Positions 51,348 to 61,800 of a stretch of 64,000 nt of DNA are shown piece after piece. Under the pieces are notes generated by a model. That model did not search any database. It was given only the letters and a program-made list of their open reading frames with translations, and was not told the origin of the DNA. This DNA is from Pseudovibrio ascidiaceicola (lineage in GTDB: Bacteria > Pseudomonadota > Alphaproteobacteria > Rhizobiales > Stappiaceae), in NCBI RefSeq assembly GCF_900114245.1, contig NZ_FOSK01000004.1, positions 1 through 64,000 on the forward strand. The letters are read 5' to 3'. Each line of letters starts with the position of its first letter. Position 1 is the stretch's first letter. The position numbers and the translations under genes were made by a program.

Positions 51348-52748
51348 ATGTCGAAGTTCAAGTTTCCTACCGCGTTTACAATTCTATTTGCCCTCATCAT
51401 TCTTGTTGCAATTGCAACCTGGTTCGTCCCTGCTGGTAAATATGATCGGGTGATCAACCCAATCCTCGATAAGGAAGTTCCGGTCCCCGGCACCTATCAT
51501 CTGGTGGAGGCTAATCCTCAAGGCCCTGTTGAAGTCTTTATGGCGCCAATTGCGGGTCTTTATGACCCGATCTCCTACACGGCGAATGCAATCGACGTTG
51601 CAGTCTTTGTCCTTGTGATTGGTGGCTTCCTGATGGTTGTGACCCGAACAGGTGCAATTGATGCAGGGATCGCCAAGATTATGACGGGATTGAAGGGGCG
51701 AGAGAACCTGATGATCCCCATACTGATGGCCTTCTTTGCGGCTGGAGGCACGATCTATGGGATGGCGGAGGAAAGTCTTGCGTTTTACGCGCTCATCATC
51801 CCGGTTATGATCCGCGCAGGTTACGACTCGATGACAGGTGTGGCCGTTATCCTTCTGGGCGCAGGCATAGGAACGCTTGGCTCAACCATCAACCCGTTTG
51901 CAACCGTCATCGCCTCTAACGCTGCTGGCGTGCCGTTTACAGACGGCATCGGCCTTCGTTTCTTAATTCTGATTGTTGGGTGGCTTGTCTGTGTGGCTTG
52001 GGTCATGCGCTATGCTGCAAAAGTGAAAGCGGATCACACCTCATCTCTCGTCTCAGAAATGAAGGAAGAAAACGAGAAGCATTTCCTGCAAGGCGTTTCA
52101 ACGGACGATATTCCCGATTTCACGGCAAAGCACGGCTGGATCATGGCCATCTTCGTCGTCACATTCGGACTACTGATCTACGGTGTTGCTGTCCTTGGCT
52201 GGTGGATGGGCGAAATGGCTGCCCTCTTCCTTGCTGCCTCTATTCTCGTGGGCATCGTAGCCCGACAAGGTGAACACGAGTTCGTTGACAACTTCTTAGA
52301 TGGTGCACGTGATCTGCTTGGTGTCGCACTGATCATCGGGGTTGCACGCGGTATCGTTGTGGTGATGGATGCTGGTTCAATTACCGATACGATCCTTTAC
52401 TGGTCCGAGCAGGCGGTCAGTGGTCTCAGCAAAGTAGCCTTTATCAATGTGATGTTCTGGCTGGAGCTGGTGCTGTCGTTCTTCGTGCCCTCATCCTCGG
52501 GCCTCGCAGTACTGTCCATGCCGATTATGGCTCCGCTGGCAGGCTTCTCAAACGTTGGTGCAGAATATGTGGTCACAGCCTTCCAGTCCGCCAGTGGACT
52601 GCTGAACCTGTTCAACCCAACCTTCGCCGTTGTGATGGGCGGCCTTGCGATTGGACGGGTGCCTTATGACAAGTGGCTTCGGTTTGCCATCCCTCTCGTG
52701 ATCATTCTGTTCGTTTTGATCTCACTCGCGCTGTCGCTCAGCGTTTAG
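51348..52748 (+). CDS. YfcC/DcuC-type amino acid carrier, probable arginine/ornithine exchanger
   Basis: A 466-residue membrane protein with about 12 hydrophobic segments, of the YfcC/ArcD-like group in the C4-dicarboxylate anaerobic carrier superfamily. Family wording includes the N-terminal FVPAGKYDRV, IDVAVFVLVIGGFLMVV, TIYGMAEESLAFYALIIPVM and FFVPSSSGLAVLSMPIMAPL. It lies 123 bases upstream of arcA on the same strand, so arginine/ornithine exchange is the likely role. It is not the classical APC-type ArcD. Confidence 0.82.
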   Translation: MSKFKFPTAFTILFALIILVAIATWFVPAGKYDRVINPILDKEVPVPGTYHLVEANPQGPVEVFMAPIAGLYDPISYTANAIDVAVFVLVIGGFLMVVTRTGAIDAGIAKIMTGLKGRENLMIPILMAFFAAGGTIYGMAEESLAFYALIIPVMIRAGYDSMTGVAVILLGAGIGTLGSTINPFATVIASNAAGVPFTDGIGLRFLILIVGWLVCVAWVMRYAAKVKADHTSSLVSEMKEENEKHFLQGVSTDDIPDFTAKHGWIMAIFVVTFGLLIYGVAVLGWWMGEMAALFLAASILVGIVARQGEHEFVDNFLDGARDLLGVALIIGVARGIVVVMDAGSITDTILYWSEQAVSGLSKVAFINVMFWLELVLSFFVPSSSGLAVLSMPIMAPLAGFSNVGAEYVVTAFQSASGLLNLFNPTFAVVMGGLAIGRVPYDKWLRFAIPLVIILFVLISLALSLSV

Positions 52749-52871
52749 AGGCGGTTTCTTCAAACTTTGCAGAGGCAAACATGCCTCTGCACCGCACAAA
52801 TCAAACCTCTGAACCAAACATAGAGACGTTGATCTCTCACAAAACAAGAATTCTGGAACGGAGTCTGCAAC

Positions 52872-54098
52872 ATGACTGAATTTGGTGTTCATTCGGAAGT
52901 TGGCAAACTGAAAGAAGTGATGGTTTGCCGTCCCGGGCTTGCGCATATGCGCCTTACGCCCGGCAACTGTCAGGAGTTGTTGTTTGATGATGTGATCTGG
53001 GTTCGAGAAGCACAAAAACACCACTACGACTTCTGCCTTAGAATGGAAGAGCGTGGTGTGAATGTGCTGGAGATGCACAACCTTCTGAAAGAGACGCTGG
53101 AGGATCAGGAAGCTCGTAAGTGGGTGTTGGAACGGCGTATCACACACAACCGCGTTGGTTATGGAATGGCCGAGGATCTGCGAGCCTGGCTTTACGAGCA
53201 GCCCGAGAAGTTTCTTGCAGATCATCTGATTGGCGGCATTGCGCGGTGTGAGTTGGGGTTCAAGCCAACAGGTGTGTTTGGGAGTTATCTGGACCCGAAC
53301 GACTTCGTCATTCCGCCTCTGCCAAATACACTGTTCACCCGCGATACGACCTGCTGGATCTATAACGGGGTTACGCTTAACCCGATGTTCTGGCAGGCAC
53401 GCCAGAACGAGACGCTCCTCACCACTGCAATTTACAAGTTCCATCCTCACTTCAAGGGCAAGGTTAACTTCTGGTGGGGTGATCCCGATGAGGACTTCCA
53501 TGAATCTACCGTGGAAGGCGGCGATGTCATGCCAATCGGCAATGGGGTTGTCTTAATCGGGATGGGAGAGCGCACCACCCCCCAAGCTGTCGGTCAGGTA
53601 GCCCGTGCCCTCTTCCGCAATAAGGCGGCAACTCGCGTCATTGCCTGCCAGATGCCAAAGAGCCGTGCGGCGATGCATTTGGACACTGTTTTCACTCTTC
53701 TTGATCGCGACAAAGCAACTGCGTTCTCAGGCGTTTGTGATGAGATCATCTGCTTCTCGATCCGTCCTGGAGACAAACCGGAAAGCGTCGATTACAGGCA
53801 GGATGAAGGACATCTGTTTGATGTCATCGCCAATGCACTTGGCATGCAAAAGCTGCATGTGGTGACCACCGGCGGCAATGCTTATGACCAGGAACGTGAG
53901 CAATGGGATGATGGTAACAACGTTGTCTGCATCGAACCAGGTGTCGTGGTTGGATATCGCCGAAATACCTACACAAACTCCAAACTCCAACGAGCCGGTG
54001 TGGAGGTCATCGCCATTGACGGGTCCGAACTGGGCCGTGGTCGCGGTGGTGGACACTGCATGACCTGTCCAACAGTGCGTGAGGCCGTGGAGTTCTAG
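52872..54098 (+). CDS. arcA: Arginine deiminase
   Basis: A 408-residue amidinotransferase-fold enzyme hydrolysing arginine to citrulline and ammonia. The start [30 protein letters not shown] and the loop TLFTRDTT are standard. [10 protein letters not shown] contributes the catalytic His, and the nucleophilic Cys is in [13 protein letters not shown] (about residue 396). The ADI pathway yields ATP and ammonia, aiding anaerobic growth and acid tolerance. Confidence 0.95.
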   Translation: MTEFGVHSEVGKLKEVMVCRPGLAHMRLTPGNCQELLFDDVIWVREAQKHHYDFCLRMEERGVNVLEMHNLLKETLEDQEARKWVLERRITHNRVGYGMAEDLRAWLYEQPEKFLADHLIGGIARCELGFKPTGVFGSYLDPNDFVIPPLPNTLFTRDTTCWIYNGVTLNPMFWQARQNETLLTTAIYKFHPHFKGKVNFWWGDPDEDFHESTVEGGDVMPIGNGVVLIGMGERTTPQAVGQVARALFRNKAATRVIACQMPKSRAAMHLDTVFTLLDRDKATAFSGVCDEIICFSIRPGDKPESVDYRQDEGHLFDVIANALGMQKLHVVTTGGNAYDQEREQWDDGNNVVCIEPGVVVGYRRNTYTNSKLQRAGVEVIAIDGSELGRGRGGGHCMTCPTVREAVEF

Positions 54099-54154
54099 TC
54101 TTTTCAAACTCCGTTGAACAATAAAAACATCCAAGAGATGGAGAGTAAGGAAAA

Positions 54155-55159
54155 ATGGCTTTCAATCTGAAAGGTCGCAGTTACCTCAAGCTCAAAGACT
54201 TCAGCCAACGCGAAGTACTTTACATGCTGGATCTCGCCCGTGATCTGAAACGAGCCAAATACTCTGGAACAGAACGACAAACACTTGTCGACAAGAACAT
54301 CTGCCTGATCTTCGAAAAAACCTCTACCCGTACCCGTTGCGCCTTCGAGGTTGCCGCACATGATCAGGGAGCACATGTGACTTATCTGGATCCATCCGGC
54401 TCTCAGATCGGCCATAAGGAATCCATGAAGGATACTGCACGTGTGCTGGGTCGGATGTTCGATGCCATTGAGTTTCGCGGTTCCGGACAAAAGGCCGTTG
54501 AAACCTTAGCTGAGTATTCTGGCGTCCCGGTCTATAATGGTCTGACCGACGACTGGCATCCAACTCAAATGCTAGCCGACATGTTGACGATGACTGAGCA
54601 CAGCGCCAAACCACTGCATGACATTTCTTTTGCTTATCTGGGAGATGCTCGCAACAACATGGGTAACTCTTTGCTGATGCTGGGCGCTCTATGTGGCTGT
54701 GATGTTCGCATTATTGGTCCGCAAGAGCTTCATCCTGAACCTCATGTATTGAAAGCAGCCGAGATCAATGCGAAGCGGTATGGCGCACGCATCACAATTA
54801 CGGATGATGTCAAAGAAGGCACTGAAGGTGTTGACTTTATCCATACAGATGTCTGGGTCTCCATGGGTGAACCGCCGGATGTCTGGGACAGCCGCATCAA
54901 GTTGTTGCGTGACTACCAGGTCAACAAGGCTCTGATTGAAGGCACCGGTAACCCAAACACGTTCTTCATGCATTGTTTGCCAGCCTTCCATAACCGGGAA
55001 ACCAAGGTGGGCGAAGAGATCTTCCAGAAGTTCGGTATCTCCGAGATGGAAGTGACTGACGACGTCTTTGAATCAGATCGCAATCTGGCGTTTGAGCAAG
55101 CTGAGAACCGACTCCACACCATTAAAGCCATCATGGTTGCGACGATTGGAGGTCGATAA
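54155..55159 (+). CDS. arcB: Catabolic ornithine carbamoyltransferase
   Basis: A 334-residue transcarbamoylase forming carbamoyl phosphate and ornithine from citrulline and phosphate. [18 protein letters not shown] binds carbamoyl phosphate; HPTQ is in [11 protein letters not shown]; the ornithine loop is [14 protein letters not shown] carries the catalytic Cys. Between arcA and arcC this is the catabolic enzyme rather than ArgF. The stop shares one base with the arcC start. Confidence 0.95.
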   Translation: MAFNLKGRSYLKLKDFSQREVLYMLDLARDLKRAKYSGTERQTLVDKNICLIFEKTSTRTRCAFEVAAHDQGAHVTYLDPSGSQIGHKESMKDTARVLGRMFDAIEFRGSGQKAVETLAEYSGVPVYNGLTDDWHPTQMLADMLTMTEHSAKPLHDISFAYLGDARNNMGNSLLMLGALCGCDVRIIGPQELHPEPHVLKAAEINAKRYGARITITDDVKEGTEGVDFIHTDVWVSMGEPPDVWDSRIKLLRDYQVNKALIEGTGNPNTFFMHCLPAFHNRETKVGEEIFQKFGISEMEVTDDVFESDRNLAFEQAENRLHTIKAIMVATIGGR

Positions 55160-56091
55160 TGCGTGTTGTCGTCGCTCTTGGCGGGAATGCCCTTCTCCGG
55201 CGTGGAGAGGCAATGACTGCCGAAAACCAACGAAAGAATGCGCGGATCGCCGCGGAAGCGTTGGCACCACTTTATGATGATGGCCATGAGGTGGTCATCA
55301 CTCACGGGAATGGCCCGCAGGTCGGCTTGCTGGCTTTACAGGGAGCAGCCTACGAGCAGGTTGAGGCCTATCCGCTGGATGTGCTTGGCGCTGAAACAGT
55401 TGGCATGATTGGCTACATGATCGAGCAGGAGCTTGGAAACCTCCTCCCATTTGAAAAGCCATTTGCTACGATCCTCACACAAGTTGAAGTCGACCCAAAC
55501 GATCCTGCTTTCAAAGATCCAACCAAGCCGATCGGTCCGCTTTATTCCAAGGAGGAAGCGGAGAAACTTGCAGATGAGAAAGGGTGGTCCATTCGAGAGG
55601 ATGGAGATAAATGGCGGCGCGTTGTGCCAAGTCCGCTGCCCAAACACATCTTTGAGATCCGGCCAATCAAATGGCTTCTCGACCATGATGTTCTTGTCAT
55701 CGCAGCAGGTGGAGGAGGCATTCCAACGATGTACAACGAGGAAAAGAAACTCGTTGGCGTGGAATGTGTGATCGACAAAGACAGATGCTCAGGCCTTCTT
55801 GCCAAAGAGATTGATGCAGACGTCTACATTATGGCGACGGATGCCGATGCGGTTTATCTGGATTGGGGCACGCCAAGCCAACGCGCAATCAAAACGGCCT
55901 CTCCGGATGCACTGGATGCTTATGGCTTTGCTGCTGGCTCTATGGGGCCGAAGGTGGAAGCTGCGCAGACCTTTGCGCGGCAAACCGGCAAGAAATCCGT
56001 CATTTGCACACTCTCTGAAGTGCCTCAAGCAATTCTGGGAGAGAAAGGGACTTCGATCACCACAGCGGCTGGTGAAACCAAGTTTTATTGA
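55159..56091 (+). CDS. arcC: Carbamate kinase
   Basis: A 310-residue kinase that makes ATP from carbamoyl phosphate and ADP, the energy-yielding step of the arginine deiminase pathway. [24 protein letters not shown] is the ATP/carbamoyl phosphate N-lobe; AAGGGGIPT and the Lys/Asp segment [13 protein letters not shown] are conserved. It starts within the arcB stop codon (TAATG), indicating coupled translation. A hairpin follows. Confidence 0.95.
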   Translation: MRVVVALGGNALLRRGEAMTAENQRKNARIAAEALAPLYDDGHEVVITHGNGPQVGLLALQGAAYEQVEAYPLDVLGAETVGMIGYMIEQELGNLLPFEKPFATILTQVEVDPNDPAFKDPTKPIGPLYSKEEAEKLADEKGWSIREDGDKWRRVVPSPLPKHIFEIRPIKWLLDHDVLVIAAGGGGIPTMYNEEKKLVGVECVIDKDRCSGLLAKEIDADVYIMATDADAVYLDWGTPSQRAIKTASPDALDAYGFAAGSMGPKVEAAQTFARQTGKKSVICTLSEVPQAILGEKGTSITTAAGETKFY

Positions 56092-56098
56092 GATGGTC

Positions 56099-56125
56099 GC
56101 CCCGAAGCTGAATGAGCTTTGGGGC
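56099..56125 (+). terminator. Hairpin between arcC and nhaC
   Basis: GCCCCGAAGCT / AGCTTTGGGGC, eleven pairs including one G-T, loop GAATG. The following T-run is weak (CTCCCTGTTTT). It may attenuate read-through from the arc genes into nhaC. Confidence 0.6.
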
Positions 56126-56209
56126 CTCCCTGTTTTCAAATGCATTTGATTGTCCTTGGGCTCCATTTTGCCCATCAAAAACAACAGGAACACAAAGGAC
56201 GAATTGCAT

Positions 56210-57694
56210 ATGGCCAAGGTGCCAGCTCCCTATTCTCAAAAAATGTCGCTGGTCGGGGCAATCATTCCGGTTGCATCACTCATCATCCTGCTTGCGCTTT
56301 CTTACTATTTGTTTGGAGATGAAGCCTCCTCTGGACCAAACCAGATTGCACTTTTGTTTTGTGCCTTGATCGCCAGCTTTGTGGCGCTGTTTCATGGCTT
56401 TCACTTTGATGAACTGAAGGATGCAGTCGTTGATAGTGTGAGCACCGGCCTTCATGCGATCTTCATTCTGTTTGCCGTGGGCTCCCTGATCGGCACGTGG
56501 GCGATGTCGGGCACCATCATGGCCATGGTTTATTATGGATTACAGCTCCTTAGCCCAAACTACTTTTACTTCACGACCGTCATTATTTGTGCCCTTGTTT
56601 CAGTCAGCATCGGTAGCTCGTGGACTGTTGCAGGGACCATTGGCATCGGGTTGATGGGGATTTCAACAAAGATGGGTCTCGATCCCGCTATCACTGCCGG
56701 CGCTATCCTGTCGGGCGCTTATTTCGGCGATAAGTCTTCCCCACTTTCTGACGCGACTAATCTGGCGACAGCAGCGGCGGGATCCAACCTTTATACGCAC
56801 ATCAAGGAAAATCTCTGGACCTCCATACCTGCACTCATTATTTCGCTGGCCCTCTTCTGGTGGCTTGGGGAACCTGGAGACTTTGTGGCACAAGGTACGT
56901 TGACCAGCATTGAACAGCATTACGACATTACCTTGCTCAATTTCCTTCCGCTCTTGCTGGTTTTAGGACTGGCAATGATCCGCTATCCTCCGTTTACAAC
57001 TATCTTTATTGGCGCGCTGGCGGGTGGTCTTTTTGCAGTCATCATGGATCCAGACAAAGTGATTGGTCTTGCCGCCTCTCCGGCGCTGCCCTACTCGCTT
57101 GAGGTGATCAAAGGCGTTTGGATCGCGATGTCCAACGGCTATGTAAGCGTCACAGGAGATCCTTCCATCGATGCTCTTTTAAGCCGTGGTGGCATGGGCA
57201 ATATGCTGACAACCATCTGGCTGATCATGACTGCTTTGGCATTTGGAGGCGTGGTTGAGAAAGCTGGTATTCTGGATCGGATTATTGGCCCTATCCTGCA
57301 CGCAGCCAAGACCACTGGTGCGCTAGTATTGTCACTGGTTTCAACTGCAATTGCGACTAACATTCTGGCTGCAGACCAGTACATTGCGATTGTTATTCCG
57401 GGTCGGATGTATCGCAAATCTTTCCGCCAACGCCGTTTGCGGCCTGAGGTTCTGTCTCGTGCTGTTGGGGATAGCGCAACAGTGACGTCCGCTCTGATCC
57501 CGTGGAACAGTTGTGGTGCTTATATGGCGGCTACGCTTGGTGTTCCAACTCTGGCGTTTGCCGGGTTTGCCTTCTTCAATATTGTCAGTCCCATACTGAC
57601 AGTTATGTTTGCTGTGATGGGATGGCGGATGTTGACAATGACAGATCACAAACCTGAGCGTATTGTGCTGCCGGATGATGAACAAGAAGCCTGA
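56210..57694 (+). CDS. NhaC-family Na+/H+ antiporter
   Basis: A 494-residue inner-membrane protein with about 12 hydrophobic segments. The NhaC hallmarks are ILFAVGSLIGTWAMSGTIMAMVYYGL, SIGSSWTVAGTIGIGLMGI and GAYFGDKSSPLSDATNLA. The start at 56210 follows AAAGGACG. It lies 118 bases downstream of arcC in the same direction. Some NhaC-like proteins are amino-acid related antiporters, so a role tied to arginine metabolism or pH homeostasis is possible. Confidence 0.85.
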   Translation: MAKVPAPYSQKMSLVGAIIPVASLIILLALSYYLFGDEASSGPNQIALLFCALIASFVALFHGFHFDELKDAVVDSVSTGLHAIFILFAVGSLIGTWAMSGTIMAMVYYGLQLLSPNYFYFTTVIICALVSVSIGSSWTVAGTIGIGLMGISTKMGLDPAITAGAILSGAYFGDKSSPLSDATNLATAAAGSNLYTHIKENLWTSIPALIISLALFWWLGEPGDFVAQGTLTSIEQHYDITLLNFLPLLLVLGLAMIRYPPFTTIFIGALAGGLFAVIMDPDKVIGLAASPALPYSLEVIKGVWIAMSNGYVSVTGDPSIDALLSRGGMGNMLTTIWLIMTALAFGGVVEKAGILDRIIGPILHAAKTTGALVLSLVSTAIATNILAADQYIAIVIPGRMYRKSFRQRRLRPEVLSRAVGDSATVTSALIPWNSCGAYMAATLGVPTLAFAGFAFFNIVSPILTVMFAVMGWRMLTMTDHKPERIVLPDDEQEA

Positions 57695-57717
57695 TAAGCA
57701 AGAAATGCAGCACCGCC

Positions 57718-58224
57718 ATGAAGAATTTTAGCTGGCACCAGATGCAAGAAAATGATCTGCCGGAGATAGACCAGATCATGCAGCAGACCTATCCACATTT
57801 GCCAGAGGATATCGACTGTATTCGGGAACGTGTGCGACTGTTCCCTCATGGCTGTCATGTGCTGCGGCAAAACGATGAAGAGACCATCTTCGGCTATATC
57901 ATCTCACATCCATGGGAAAATCGCAGCATCCCGCCGCTTTCCAGCTTATTGGGTGCCCTGCCCTTTAAGGCTGAAGTCTATTACATTCACGACATTGCAC
58001 TGTTGCCTGAAGCACAAGGCGTTGGCGCGGCCCGGGCTATTCTTGAGCAGTTGAGCCAGGTCGCCCGCAGTCTGCACATCAACAAGTTTGCACTGGTTGC
58101 CCTCGACAGCGCCTTCGAGTTTTGGCAGGCCCGTGGCTTTCGAGTAATTCACGAGCAAATACTCAAGGAAAAACTCAGAGCGTATGGAGCGAACGCACAC
58201 TACATGCAACGTGGTGTCGACTAG
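57718..58224 (+). CDS. GNAT-family N-acetyltransferase
   Basis: A 168-residue GCN5-type acetyltransferase. The acetyl-CoA loop lies in IHDIALLPEAQGVGAARAIL, with the closing helix FALVALDSAFEFWQARGFRVI. It is 23 bases downstream of nhaC and probably co-transcribed. Its stop overlaps the stop of the opposing Lrp-type gene by four bases. The acceptor substrate is unknown; an amino compound fits the context. Confidence 0.8.
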   Translation: MKNFSWHQMQENDLPEIDQIMQQTYPHLPEDIDCIRERVRLFPHGCHVLRQNDEETIFGYIISHPWENRSIPPLSSLLGALPFKAEVYYIHDIALLPEAQGVGAARAILEQLSQVARSLHINKFALVALDSAFEFWQARGFRVIHEQILKEKLRAYGANAHYMQRGVD

Positions 58225-58673
58225 AACGGCCTGTCTTTGACCTGCTCCATGCAAACGAAGGTGGATGTCTGGGCAACGTAAGGCATCTCAGAGAGCTTCT
58301 CTCCGAGTACGCGACGATAACTCCCGATGTCTCTGGTTCTCACTTTCAGCAAATAGTCAAATCCGCTTGCAATCATGTGGCATTCTTCGATCTCTGGAAT
58401 CTCCCGCGCAGCGGCGTTGAAAGCTTCCAAGGACCGTGAGCGCGTGTCGTTAAGCTTGACCTGCACAAAGGCGATATGACCCGCCCCCAACTTGGTGTGA
58501 TCTACTTCTGCCCGATAGCCAAGAATGTATCCTGCATCCTCCAACTTCTTCATGCGAATTTGGCAGGGCGTTTTGGAAAGACCTACCTTTTTCGCAAGGT
58601 CAGTGACGGTGATGCGCCCGCATTTTTGCAGTTCTTCCACTATCTTACGATCAAAATCGTCCAATTTCTCCAT
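58221..58673 (-). CDS. putR: Lrp/AsnC-family regulator, likely PutR
   Basis: A 150-residue feast/famine regulator. The helix-turn-helix is FDRKIVEELQKCGRITVTDLAKKVGLSKTPCQIRMKKLEDAGYI (about residues 7-50), followed by a RAM effector domain (VKLNDTRSRSLEAFNAAAREIPEIEECHMIASGFDYLLKV). It is divergent from putA with 147 bases between starts, the arrangement of PutR, the proline-responsive activator of putA in alphaproteobacteria. The gene symbol rests on this context. Confidence 0.82.
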   Translation of the reverse strand: MEKLDDFDRKIVEELQKCGRITVTDLAKKVGLSKTPCQIRMKKLEDAGYILGYRAEVDHTKLGAGHIAFVQVKLNDTRSRSLEAFNAAAREIPEIEECHMIASGFDYLLKVRTRDIGSYRRVLGEKLSEMPYVAQTSTFVCMEQVKDRPF

Positions 58674-58820
58674 GATATGCCATTTTTTTATTCATAACGA
58701 CCATTTCGCCTGAATATCAAAGTCGAATAGTCTTTACCATCAAAAAATACAGGAAACATCCCTATGGGTATTTTGCTAATGTCGGATCAACAATAGGTAT
58801 TTAACAGTAGGGAGCACGGC
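58674..58820. promoter_or_regulatory. putR-putA divergent promoter region
   Basis: AT-rich 147 bases with several imperfect repeats typical of Lrp-type sites (AATATCAAAGTCGAATAG and TATTTTGCTAATG among them). No single operator can be pinpointed. GGGAGC precedes the putA start. Confidence 0.4.
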
Positions 58821-61800
58821 ATGGGTTCAGAGGCTACGCCGGAGATCATCCGCAACAAAATCAGAGATAACTACCTTCCTGACGAAAATCAGGTGGTTCA
58901 GGAGCTCATTTCATCCCTGCAAATGGACGAAGCAGCGCGTAAGCGGGCATCGAACAAAGCGGCCGATTTGATCTCGGATTTGCGGGCGAACACCTCTCCA
59001 ACAATCATGGAGAGTTTTCTCGGCGAATACGGCCTCTCAACTCAGGAAGGCATTGCGTTGATGTGCCTTGCGGAAGCTCTGCTTCGCGTGCCTGATGCTC
59101 AGACAATCGATGCATTGATTGCGGATAAGATTACTCCGAGTGCCTGGGGAGAGCACCTGGGTCAGTCTTCTTCCACACTGATCAACGCATCCACATGGGC
59201 TCTGCTGCTGACTGGTAAGGTTCTGGCACAGGATGATCAGGGCCTCGTCGGCACCATTCGCGGTGTTGTGAAGCGCCTTGGTGAGCCAGTGGTTCGTACC
59301 GCTGTTGCACAGGCAATGAAAGAACTGGGTCGCCAGTTCGTTCTTGGCCGTACCATCCGCGAAGCGATGCGCAATGCGCGTGCTGAGGAAGGCAACGGCT
59401 TCACATACTCCTACGACATGCTTGGTGAAGCGGCACGGACTGAGGCTGATGCAAAGCGTTATCATCTGTCTTACTCCAAGGCGATTACTGCACTTTCCAG
59501 CAACTGCACGAAGGCGAGTATTCGCGAAAACCCGGGCATTTCTGTCAAGCTGTCTGCCCTGCACCCACGCTATGAGTTTGCCAAGCGCGAACGTGTGATG
59601 AAAGAGCTGGTGCCTCGCACCCTCTCACTTATCATGCTCGCGAAGTCCTCCAATATGGGCTTTAACATTGACGCGGAAGAAGCGGATCGCCTCGACATTT
59701 CCCTCGACGTGATTGAGGCATTGCTGGCCGATCCTGCAACTGAAGGCTGGGACGGTTTTGGTATTGTTGTGCAGGCATTCGGTCCACGTGCAACTCACGT
59801 GATCGACTGGCTCTATGCAGTTGCTGAGAAGTATGATCGCAAGATCATGGTACGTCTTGTGAAAGGCGCTTACTGGGACAGCGAGATTAAACGCGCCCAG
59901 ACCCTGGGCATTGACGGCTATCCGGTCTTCACCCGTAAGGTGTCCACTGACATCTCCTACACCGCTTGCGCTGAGAAACTTCTGGGTATGACGGACCGGA
60001 TCTATCCGCAGTTCGCAACTCACAATGCGCACAGTGTTGCAACTATTCTGGAGTTGGGTAAAAATCTCCCACTGAGCTCCTACGAATTCCAACGTCTGCA
60101 TGGCATGGGTGAAGCGCTTCACGAGCGCACCATGAAGAAGCATGGTTCCAACTGCCGTATCTACGCTCCGGTCGGTGCACACAAAGACCTGCTGGCTTAT
60201 CTGGTTCGACGCCTGTTGGAGAACGGTGCAAACAGCTCCTTCGTTCATCAGATCCGCGATGAGAACGTCACTCCGGAGGTTATTGCTCAGGATCCACTCG
60301 TTCATATCGAAAAGTATGGTGAGCACGTCGCGAATGCAAAAATCGCACTTCCACCAAAGCTTTACGGCGCAGGACGTAAAAACGCAAAAGGCTGGGATCT
60401 GAGTGATCCGCGTCAGGAAGCTGAGTATATTGAGAACCTGAAGTCCTTCTCAGCAACCAAGTGGAACGGTCATCCTGTCATTGCAGCTTCCGTCAAAAAC
60501 GCTGAAGCGGTGAGCGTAAAGAATCCAGCAGATCTGCGAGATGTCGTTGGTAGCGTAGCAACCGCGACGCCTGAGCAGATTGAAGCTGCTCTAACCACTG
60601 CACATCACGGCTGTGCTGAGTGGGCAGACAAGAGCGCGGAAGACCGTGCTGTCATTCTGCGCAAAGCAGCAGACCTGTTTGAAGAGAATGCCCCTGAGAT
60701 CTTTGCTTTGCTCACACGCGAAGCTGGCAAGACCTACATGGATGCCATTAATGAGCTGCGTGAAGCGGTTGACTTTGCACGCTATTACGCGAACGAAGCG
60801 ATCCGTCTTGATGAGCGAGATGGCAAGGGCGGCCTTCGCGGTCCAATCACCTGTATCTCGCCTTGGAACTTCCCACTGGCGATCTTCTCAGGTCAGATTT
60901 TTGCTGCTCTTGCAGCTGGAAACCCAGTACTTGCAAAACCTGCACCTCAGACCCCGCTGATCGCAACGTTTGCTATCGGCTTGATGCACAAAGCTGGCAT
61001 TCCTGTCGAGACTCTGCAGTTGCTACCGGGTGCAGGTGAAGTTGGCGCTGCGTTGACATCTGACAGTCGTGTAGCTGGTGTCTGCTTTACTGGCTCCACT
61101 GGAACTGCGCAGCACATCAACCGTGCTATGGCAAAAGCCCTTTCTCCATCTGCTCCACTGATCGCGGAGACAGGTGGTCTCAACGCCATGGTTGTAGACT
61201 CCACGGCTCTGCCTGAGCAGGCTGTTCGTGATGTCATTGCTTCCAGCTTCCAAAGTGCAGGTCAGCGTTGTTCTGCGCTGCGCATGCTTTATGTTCAGGA
61301 AGACATCTTTGAAGATTTCAAAGAGATGCTCCTGGGTGCCATGAGTGAGCTGGAACTGGGCGATCCTGCTGTTTTATCAACCGATGTTGGTCCGGTGATT
61401 GATGCAGCTGCTCAGAAGAAGATTGCTGCACACTGCGAGAAGTGGGCTGAAAAAGGTCGTGTCATCAAACAGATGAAGGCACCAACCAAAGGTCATTTCA
61501 TTGCTCCAACACTGATCAAGCTTGAAGGCATCGAAGAGCTGGACGAGGAGATCTTTGGTCCTGTTCTGCACATCGCGACTTTCAAAGCAGAAGAAATCGA
61601 CCAGACGATTGATGCGATCAATGCAAAAGAGTTCGGCCTGACATTTGGTCTGCACACCCGTGTTGATAGCCGTGTTCAACATATTGTAGAGCGTGTGAAA
61701 GTAGGCAACCTTTATGTGAACCGAAACCAGATTGGCGCGATTGTTGGATCTCAGCCGTTTGGCGGCGAAGGCCTGTCTGGTACCGGACCGAAAGCAGGTG

